64,000 bases of DNA. It comes from Dicaeum eximium. Taxonomy: Eukaryota; Chordata; Aves; Passeriformes; Dicaeidae. A program made the translations under genes and the position numbers. Below the pieces are notes generated by a model, which saw only the letters and a program-made list of their open reading frames with translations, searched no databases and was not told where the DNA came from. Shown here piece by piece: positions 53,230 to 64,000 of this stretch; position 1 is the stretch's first letter; the number at the start of each line of letters is the position of its first letter. The stretch spans positions 2,582,748 to 2,646,747 of the forward strand of contig VWZP01009941.1 in the NCBI GenBank assembly GCA_013396995.1. The letters are read 5' to 3'.

Positions 53230-54720
53230 ATATTCAGTTTGTGAACAGTTCATCGCTACAGGTACTTTTCTACAGAACCATTGCATAGCCACTTAATTTC
53301 CTCATTTTGCATTTCTCCAGTTCTGTATTGTACAAGAGTGTCAAACTTCCCATTTGCCACTACTGCAATGTCCTGCTTATCCCTATTGTTTCCAAAGTAA
53401 TTCACAAAACCATCAAGAGAATTCTGATGCTCTCTGTACATGCTCTCTGACTGATAGTATTTTCAAATTACTTCCATCTTTTTATCATGCCTCTGAATAC
53501 ACAGACTCCCAGTTGATAATAAATAAACAATAGTTCCCTAGGTAAAGAGTTCTGAGTAGTTCTTTGGTGACCTAATTACAGTTTATATATCCTGGCTTTG
53601 CTTGAGTAAATGTTAAGCAACACTTGATTATTATGATCAAGATATACAACTTGTGCTGCATCTCTTCTATCAAAAGGTCTTTTATGCTGTCAGAGAGAAA
53701 ATAGACTGATCTGATGTAACCTACTCTTGACAAATCTTTGTTGGCTGTTGCTCAACTTCTGGTTAATTTTCAGGCAATTGTGTATAGTGTGATACCTTAC
53801 ATGGCTTAGTGGTGGGCTTGGCAGTGCTGGGTTAATGGTTGGACTTGATGGTGTTAAAGGTCTTTTCCAACCTAAATGATCCTATGATTCTATCTTGTAC
53901 TTTAACCATTGCACATATTTTCCAGAGCATGAAGACAGGAGGAAGAAGCAAGGTATTTAAACACAGGTTTCTTGGGTCAACTGAGAGGTTAGCACCTAAC
54001 TTCTTCAAAATGTTAAAGATCCCATGTAAATTCTGGGTTGTGTCTGCTCAGAATGTGTCCATAGCAGTATCTTATGAGAGCCCAGAGTGTCACAAAAAAG
54101 AATGTGCTATCTGTCCATAGGCCATGGAGTTCTGAAGCTGGCTAAGTCCTTAGCTCTTCCTATTCCCTTTAGACACAGGTGATACATATATGCTAAATAT
54201 GTATAACTAGCATGTATAATTTTGCATTTGTACTCATCATTTCTTAAAAATCCATCTTTTAACAGTTCTATAATAGATTCATATCTGGGCATTTAAAAGG
54301 CTACACTATCAAGCCCAGATGATTTGAATGCATTTAAGTAATATTTGTTGAGCTCCTTGCATGTTCAAGGTCAGTACTGACCCTTTTGCCTTTTGTTGCT
54401 GGTATTAATTGTATTAAGCACCTCAAGCCAGTAGATTCATGAAGATTCATGCAAAAGAAAAGAGCAAGTTTTAACATTAGCTTTGTCTCTGTATTCCTTT
54501 AGTTTTCCCCCAGTGTTGCACAGTGTACTTTTTCTTTCATTATCTTCTTGCTTTTAATGTACTTACTGAATTATTTCTTCTGGAGTTTGATGTGTCCTTT
54601 CTAACTGTGTCTAATTTTGGTCCATTATACCATGTTCTGCTGTGGTATTCTTGCTTAGTAAGTTGACCTCGTTTCCATTCCCTGCATGCTGTGAGATCGA
54701 CAGCGAGATCCTAACTAAGA
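53230..54720 (-). mobile_element. Old, decayed CR1/L3-like LINE remnant, minus strand
   Basis: The + strand shows in order CTTATCCCTATTGTTTCCAA, CTACTCTTGACAAATCTTTG with TTGGCTGTTGCTCAAC, and GTTTCTTGGGTC. These resemble the reverse complement of ancient CR1-type elements. On the minus strand, 54300-54700 reads as a damaged ORF2-like peptide with NAFKSSGLDSV, reminiscent of the KSPGPDGIHP motif before the reverse transcriptase domain. It is interrupted by stops and by the younger CR1 at 53800-53893. Boundaries approximate. Confidence 0.5.
53800..53893 (+). mobile_element. CR1 LINE 3' end, plus strand, nested in an older LINE
   Basis: GGGCTTGGCAGTGCTGGGTT, GGTCTTTTCCAACCTAAATG and the terminal TCCTATGATTCTAT are a classic short 5'-truncated avian CR1 3' end. 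Older LINE-like sequence in the opposite orientation lies on both sides. Confidence 0.85.
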
Positions 54721-56194
54721 CAATGTGGTCTCATTGTACAATCCCCATTACTCCTTTGCAGGAGGCTTTGCACTCCATGTGGTCAGCATTGTTTATTTAA
54801 AGAACTATGACAGTTTTTTTAACTCCTTTTTCACTAGCACCATGTTCTTCAGGATTCTTCCTACTAATTCTGCATTTATGAAAGTATGCCTACTTAAATC
54901 ACATTTTTAAAATTCTTTTGTCATTTCTTTCTTTTCTCCTTTTTTCACAAACAAGCCTGATCTTTTATATTACTATCAGTCATCAATGATCAGATCGTCA
55001 TTTTGCCACTTAAGTCAAAAATGTCGATTGTCAGCTAAATCTTCCAAGTCCTCCTACGTACCATTTGCAGTTCTTGCATTAGTGTTCAACCATCAAAGAC
55101 TGAAATAAATGTACCACTTCCATCACATCATCCTCTCCTTTAACCCCTCCTTTTATAAATGAACTTATTTTGGCAGTGGATCACAAAACAGGATTTATTT
55201 GAATTTTATTTGCCCAAACTATTGGGCTGTGTATATAAATACAGCACTCAAATTTTGAATAAATCAGCGAGTCTGTCTATACAGCATGTTCCTTTCCTCC
55301 ACAAGGGCTGTTTTCAGTCACTGCTTACCTGTTGCCATATCTCTAAACCTTCCTGGGGCATCACCACCTGTTGCAGATGACAAAGCCATTCTGCCTATAG
55401 CATGTGTTAAACTGACACTTCATTGTCAGTATATGTCTACCACTGCTGATTAAAATATCAACAGATTCCATGATGATTCCTACAGCCTCCTTGTCACTTC
55501 TGGTCCACTCAATCTCATGTCGGGATATATTCTTAGGGTGGAGGTGGAGGGACACCATGAGCAGTGGAAATGATAGGTTTTGCAGGTATCATACCTACCA
55601 ACACCTTCCTGAGGTTCATCACACAGTCTCTGTTGTCCTCATTCCCTCATTTCTGACGATGTAGATCAAGTCAATACTTGAGCATAAAGCTCTCTAAAGT
55701 GCCTGCCTTCAGCATGTCAGTCACTAAAGTTGCTGCATCTTCAGGTGCTCCATCTGCACTGTACAATAACCACAGGTCAGTGGAATGCTGGTGCCCAGCG
55801 CTGGAGAATTGAATTTGCTATAAATTCGTGTTACAAAACAGCAGTGGTGTCTCTCTGCACACATAAATAAAATGTAATGTTTCCTCTGTGTGATATAAGT
55901 GCTCCTAAATTTTTCATTTGTAATATTTTGGAAGCTTTAATGCAAAAGCATCAAAATGTATTTTTCTCATATCTTCCATATTTTGTAAATTTCTTTTACA
56001 TACTTTTGGGAAAGTATGGGAATTATAGGATTGTTCTTCCCCCCAGATAAAATAAAGAGTTAGTAGCAATTTTTAGAAAGTGTATAAAAAATGAGTGGTA
56101 CTGGACTCTTCACTTCCTTTGCTGATTTTTTGATTGCTTTTGTAATTGTATTTTTGGTTGGTTGGTTTTGCTTTTGTTAGGTATTTTTGTTGCA

Positions 56195-56549
56195 AGGCCG
56201 AGAGAATTGGGATAGCTGGGCCTGTAAAAAAGATGGGGAAAAACTTCATTGCAGGGCCTGTTGCTGTGGGACTGAGGGGTAATGGTTTTAAACTGAAGGA
56301 GGGTTGATTCAGATTAGATATAAGGAAGGGTTTTTATGAAGAGGGTGGTAAAACACCAGAACAGGTTTCCCATGGAGGTGGCAGGTGCCTCATGCTGGAA
56401 AGTTTCAAGGTCAGTTTGGATGAGGCTCTGAGAGATCTGATAGTGAATGTGTCCCTCTGATAGTTCAGTGTGTCCCTGCTCATTGCAGAGGGGTTGGACT
56501 AGATGACCTTTAAAAGGTCCCTTCCAGTTCAAACTATTTTATGATTCTA
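56195..56549 (+). mobile_element. CR1 LINE 3' fragment, plus strand
   Basis: Contains GGTAATGGTTTTAAACTGAA, AGATTAGATATAAGGAAGGG, GGTTGGACTAGATGACCTTT and GGTCCCTTCCAGTTCAAACT, then the terminal TTATGATTCTA. This is the standard end of an avian CR1. The 5' end (about 56195) is truncated. Confidence 0.92.
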
Positions 56550-57719
56550 GTCAAATGACATGATATTCACACATAAGCTTCCATGTAAGAAATATGGTAT
56601 ATTGCAAGAGAACTGTGTAGAGTGGATCATTAGAAATTTAATAAATAAATTAGGAGAATTTTGAATCATTTGGAAGAGATACAGAAATAATAGATTGACT
56701 AATTCCTTGTCTTTCAAGATTCTAGCCAAAATCAGCTAACCTACCAGTACACACGTACGCAGTAATTGCTGTATACTTACTAAACACCAATGTGCATCGT
56801 CAGGTTGAGCTAAAAAATAATCCCTGCCTTATTTTCAGAAGAGAATTTTCAGTGGAACTTGGAGGAAAATAATTGAAGTAGTTGTTCTGGAAAGGTTACT
56901 CAGTTCATTCTGATAAGAGTGTTTGACATTTGCTTTGTAATGCAAATAGATTCTGGGTTTTAACAGATATGTTTTGGGGTTGGATGGTTTTTTGTTTGCT
57001 TTCAATAAAAAGAGGAACTTTCAAAAGCCATTGTGAATTCTGCATGGAAGTATTAATTAGAAAACATAATTCTAGCATTGTGCTTAATCAGAAAAACCCA
57101 GAAATTTAAAGTCCAACAGAATAAAACAAACTTTCCAAGAAATGTTTGTTGTTCCAGCTCATTAACACACTGTCTCTGTTGGACAGCATTTGTTAAATAC
57201 CATAAAAATTAACAGTGTATTTAAGAACTGCTTTATTGGCATGTTTCTCCAAATTCTAATTTAAAGCTAGTGGTTAACTGTGCTGTCTCCATCATCAGAG
57301 CTTAGAGAAGTGAATACACTCCGTGGCTTCAAAATTTCCACTTTAACTTGTTGATTCAGGTGAAAATGCATTCTCCAGCTGAAGTAAGAAAATATTTTAG
57401 TAGAGCTTGTTAGCTAACATGGTAGAAGGACAATCTCTTAGTCCTTCAAAGTTTAACAGAGCATAAAGGATGTTAGCCTGCTTTCACATGACTAGGGTAT
57501 TGAGAAAAAGCATAAAACATCTTATTTAGTTGTTTCTGATGGACTCTTTCAAAACAACTAGACATAAAACTACTTGGGTTTTGTCTGTTTTAACTTATTC
57601 AAACTGTTTTTCACTGTGTAGAAATCTTTAAATGAACTTAAAATGGCTAAATGATTGAACTTTTTGGTTGTTTAGTTTGGGTAGTAGTATCTGCTTTCTG
57701 CATAGTGCTTTATTCTTTC

Positions 57720-58772
57720 TATAACATTTTCAAAATTTCTGTTTCATTTGCTTTATCGTTTTGGCCTTTATGAGTTTCTTTAGCGTTTTTGTTCTCATCC
57801 TTTTCTCTTTGAGCTTTTTCTGGCTGAATAAATCCTTCCTGTTCCATTTCCAGCAAACATTTTCTTTGATCTCAAATTCCTAAGCAAGTTGGGCAAAGTC
57901 ACTGGGGCTGCACAACTCTTTATTTCTTCCATTTTTAACAGTAGTATTCATATGTGTACCAAGTCTAGATAATGATGTCTACTTTCATACATCCCTCTAT
58001 AATGTTTAAGCCTAAAATGATTCTTTCATGTTATGTTAAAATAGATCATTGTAAGCTTTTCCTCTAATTAATTAATTAGTGCATTTCCACCTTCTGTATC
58101 ATTAGATGCTCTTGTGTTATATTTTGATTGTTCTAGCTACATGAATCTTCCATGAATTACATGGATCCATGAACACATGTCTCTGGAAAGGCCTTTCTCT
58201 GCCAGTTCATCAGTGGCAATGACTGCCATGCAGTCAGTCAGTGACTTCATGTTTAGTTTGTTGTTCTTACATTTCTTAACCTAAGCAGCTTTAACATCAT
58301 CTTCTCAGTCTTGTGGACGTAGTTCCCCAGTATTTGTAAGCTGCTGCATTTCATACCTAAAGTGGTCAGTGAAGTATGCATCTGTTTTGTGATACAGTTT
58401 ACAAATGGACTGGTATTCCATTGTTAGTTAACCTGTAATATTTTTTCTTCTTAGGTAACAAATATAATTCTCCCTTTTTGCTAGTCTTAAGGGATCTTTT
58501 GTTTCCCCTCCTTTTTTTTTCTTTTACAGATACTTACTACTTGGCATTTTTTTCTGGTCCACAAGAACTAATGACCTTTAGCCATGACCTTGCTAACATT
58601 TGCTTTCTGTTCTGAAGGTCCACCCTGTGCTTTTTTCTCAGGTGAACTAGATCACATTTGAATTTGTTTGGGCCTTCTACTAGCATTTAGCTTGGGGTTC
58701 ACAGTTTCTTTTTCAAATTTTTTAAAGAAATTTGCACCCAGAAACTTGGCAGTTTTCTGAAATACATTAGCC
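57720..58772 (-). pseudogene. Decayed coding-like sequence of unknown origin, minus strand
   Basis: Read on the minus strand, several consecutive stretches look like real protein but are broken by stops and frame changes. They are ANVFQKTAKFLGANFFKKFE near 58772, then SSSPEKKAQGGPSEQKANVS. YFTDHFRYEMQQLTNTGELR and CMAVIATDELAEKGLSRDM follow near 58200-58400, then LLKMEEIKSCAAP and a Lys-rich tail near 57800. Composition is polar and charged. No poly-A tail or target-site duplication is evident to me. I do not recognise the parent; it could be a processed pseudogene or a piece of an old element. Confidence 0.35.
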
Positions 58773-61268
58773 AACAAAAATAAAAGATAACTCTTCCTGC
58801 AAAGCTTGCTTTTCTCCTGTCCTTATAACAACAGGGTTACAATGAAGCTAATACTGTTCTTCTGGTATTCACATGGTAATATAACTTGGCAGTCTTTATA
58901 ATGCTCTTCATTTATGCAGTCTGGTGAAATAGCTCAATCACACTTGGCTGCAGTTTCAAATTATGTTTAATGCAATCTGATAGTGGATTGCTGCTGACAA
59001 GTGGCAATCTCTTTCCGCCTATTGTGGTACATTCCAGCTTTGCATGAAATCTAATAGAGGTGTGACCCTAGAATAAGTTGGATAATTTTGCTCTTTTAAC
59101 AGAAAATTATTGTCCACAAATCATTACTTTCCTATGAGATCTTTCGATCTGGCTGGTAATGTGGCTACACTGTTTGTCATCAGCTGAGCCGTGGAGTTTC
59201 AGGAGGTCCATACCTTTCAGACACAGCCTGCAGTTAAATGTGGTTAAATATTATTTGAATTTAATGTCTGTATGACTTTTTTCCGCAAAACACTGCCAGG
59301 CTTAGAGGAAAAATATTGAATTTAATGAAGATTGGAGTAGAACATATGTTGGCAAGCGAGTGTTTCCATTTCATCTCCTTTTGTGTTGAAACTTAAAGTA
59401 GCTTCAACACCTCTCTTAGAGGAACAAAGAGTTGTTTGTTTAGTAAGTTGTGATTCTTTTTTTTTGTGACTTTGCATCTGACCTTTCTAGAAAATCATCT
59501 AAGTGCTGGTTTTGACCATATACTGGTTTGTTTGTTCAGGTGCAAGAGGGACTGGTATTTAATAATCCCTCTTTAATGTATTAATTGTGGAATTTAAGTA
59601 TTTCTGGCAAAATTCATTTGTGCAGGAAGAAGATAATGTGTCATAGTAGTTTGAATTATACAATAAGTACATGTTCTTTATCACCTTTCTCACCTCACTG
59701 GTTTTATTATCTTGCTGCTTCTGCTGCATGTTTCATTGTTTCTTTCCAGTTTTCCTCTAGTTTCAGCATTAGTCATAGCCTACCTGTAATTAATATGCAT
59801 GTCTTCCATAACCCACATCATAAAGATGTATAGAAACGTTACATATCCAACCCACTTAAACCCAACTTCTGTGACATGTTGGCAAAACAATGCCATATAG
59901 CAGGAAAGCACAGGCAGCAGTTCTGTAGATTCATATCCTGAGGTTCCTATGCTGAGGAACTCTGTAGCACGCAAATGTTATTTTCTTACTGTAATCAAAG
60001 GCCTTTAGCAATGCCTGTTTTTCAGAGTCCATGCTAATTGCTATTTCTCTGTTACTACTTCACATCTTTGTGGTTTACTCCTCTGAGATAATTGTGGGAC
60101 AGGATGTCAACAAGGCAATGAGTAAATTAACAAAGACTTCTCGAAATAGGGCCTGAGTTATCAGTGAAATATAGAGCTCCATGAGGTAACTACATCAAAA
60201 TATCATTCAGTGTTTCTGGCATGTCTGTGTCTTTCTGGCTCTTGTTTGAAATAGGCACTGAAAACTAGGGGATATTACTTAGCCAAAACATCTGTTAATA
60301 TGCTGGCAAATGTGCTGGATTTTACTGCTAGATTACAAATAGTGTTGTCAAACATTTATCTCTTACTTACCTGGAACAATGTACAATAGTGAGAGTGTTT
60401 GTTCTAGCAACATTACCTCTACTGCTGTTTCCTCTCTTTTTAATTTGCTATTTTTTTACTGCATATTTGTTATGCTAGAGGTGATACCCACTGCTAATTT
60501 GTTTCATATAATTACTTTTTTCAATTATTAGAATTCTTTCGGAAACAGAAATATCCTCACAAGCCTGAAAATATACATTAAGGTTTGTGGTAAAAGACAG
60601 CTCAATAGTGGATTGCTTTTAAAAATTATTGTAGAAAATACTGTGATTAAGACTTTTAATGTTGTCTTATCATTGAATATTTGACAGATGTAGAAAATAC
60701 AAATAATTCTAATGTTCTTTCACTGATTTCACTTTTGATGCCTATAAAATTATGAGTAGAGCTGGTTTCTCAGTGATGAGTTAATATCAGTTCTTTTGTT
60801 AAGAAATGCCTGTCATCCAATATTTGGCCAATACAGCTTATTAGCTAACATGAGTATGAGGTTTATTTAGAAACAACAAAGTTACTGTCTTCATTGCATT
60901 TAATTAATTTGTTTTGTACCATATTATAGGCAGATGCACAAGTACAATAATGATCTTGATTTTTGATTGCGTACAATGCCTCTAGACACAGTCTCAAGAC
61001 AGGGCTGTGATTAAACCACATCAATCACTTGTAAACTGAGTTATCATCAGTAACACTTACGACTGAAGAAAGCCCATTGATGCTGGATTAGTTCACTTCC
61101 ACTTATAGTAACGACTAGCGTGAAAATTCTGGTTTAGTGGCAGTCATTTTGCGTTCTTCCCGCTGCCTACACTTCCCCCATTTCCCCTAATTGAAACTGT
61201 GTTTTGATGTGATCTCAGCTGATGCTGTTTCTGACACTGTCTTCTGCTACCATCGGCTTCTTTTCTAG

Positions 61269-61365
61269 ATGGGGAGCGATGGAGTTCTGCGCCTCAGTAG
61301 CTCCGCTCTAAATAACGAGTTCTTCGCGTACGCAGCGCAGGGGTGGAAACAGCGACTGGCAGAAG
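61269..61365 (+). CDS. ASXL3: ASXL3 internal exon (probably exon 9): DEUBAD core with NEF motif
   Basis: Thirty-two codons, MGSDGVLRLSSSALNNEFFA then YAAQGWKQRLAE, plus one base of the next glycine. The leading Met is internal, joined to ..PEVDRQ, not a start. It carries the Asn-Glu-Phe (NEF) motif of the DEUBAD domain, in NNEFF, the loop that in ASXL/BAP1 helps position ubiquitin. The acceptor is CTTCTTTTCTAG at 61268; the donor is AAG|GTAACT at 61366. It enters in phase 0 and leaves in phase 1. Base use is unlike its neighbours: by my count it has nine CpG in 97 bases (for example TTCGCGTACGCAGCG), against zero to three in each other exon, although the protein is ordinary and conserved. Confidence 0.96.

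Positions 61366-64000
<2,635 letters not shown>

Larger units (their letters stand above)
40418..61268 (+). other. ASXL3: ASXL3 intron (20.9 kb) within the DEUBAD coding region
   Basis: The longest intron in the window. It contains CR1 pieces at 43.6, 50.15-50.65, 53.8 and 56.2-56.55 kb and an older LINE remnant around 53.2-54.7 kb. A decayed minus-strand coding-like stretch lies at 57.7-58.8 kb. The rest (40.5-43.5, 44-50, 55-56 and 59-61.2 kb) is AT-rich sequence in which I see no gene. Confidence 0.87.

Noticed and set aside
57860..57940. Possible diacylglycerol kinase fragment (SPSDFAQL-like) on the minus strand
   Set aside because: Only a few residues match and the following sequence diverges completely; left as unknown relic.
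61269..61271. ATG at the first base of the CpG-rich exon as a possible internal start
   Set aside because: It is the methionine of ..VDRQ-MGSDG in the continuous ASXL3 protein, directly after an acceptor.

Overview
The window is a stretch of vertebrate genome, almost certainly from a bird. It is AT-rich and intron-dominated. It carries several CR1-type LINE fragments with the usual avian 3' end (octamer-like ATGATTCTA tails) and an ERV LTR whose body and U5 resemble a family I know from songbird sequences. No bacterial, plasmid or viral genome organisation is present. Two single ambiguous bases (25809, 49935) suggest a draft assembly.

The only gene I can support is ASXL3 (Additional sex combs-like 3), on the + strand across the whole window. 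Eight internal coding exons were found by translating around splice sites: 10639-10747, 12101-12212, 21581-21702, 34013-34130, 35050-35169, 40254-40417, 61269-61365 and 61842-61947. Their phases chain without a break (948 coding bases, 315 whole codons plus split codons at both ends), and every junction is AG/GT. The first exon finishes the N-terminal HARE-HTH (ASXN) domain. The next four encode a basic, polar linker. The last three encode the DEUBAD (ASXH) domain that binds and activates the deubiquitinase BAP1, including its NEF motif. The start codon with the first ~47 residues lies upstream. The two large C-terminal exons and the PHD finger lie downstream. If the human 12-exon layout holds, these are exons 3-10.

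Layout: 1-10638 is intron with an ERV LTR near 4.4-5.3 kb; 10.6-12.2 kb holds two exons; 12.2-34 kb is two long introns around a single exon; 34-40.4 kb holds three exons, with an LTR on the minus strand near 37 kb; 40.4-61.3 kb is a 21 kb intron with young and old CR1 pieces and one decayed minus-strand coding-like stretch; 61.3-62 kb holds two exons; 62.8-63.9 kb is a ~1 kb CR1.

The most useful leads are splice-level. A 69-nt alternative acceptor would extend the 35050 exon in frame by 23 codons. A candidate cassette exon at 30575-30660 has the same phases as the 21581 exon. Two candidate alternative terminal exons (near 26343 and 33351) are open in the phase left by the 12212 donor. All are inferences from sequence and need transcript data. 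I found no evidence of a new multi-gene system; this is mainly the interior of one large chromatin-regulator gene.
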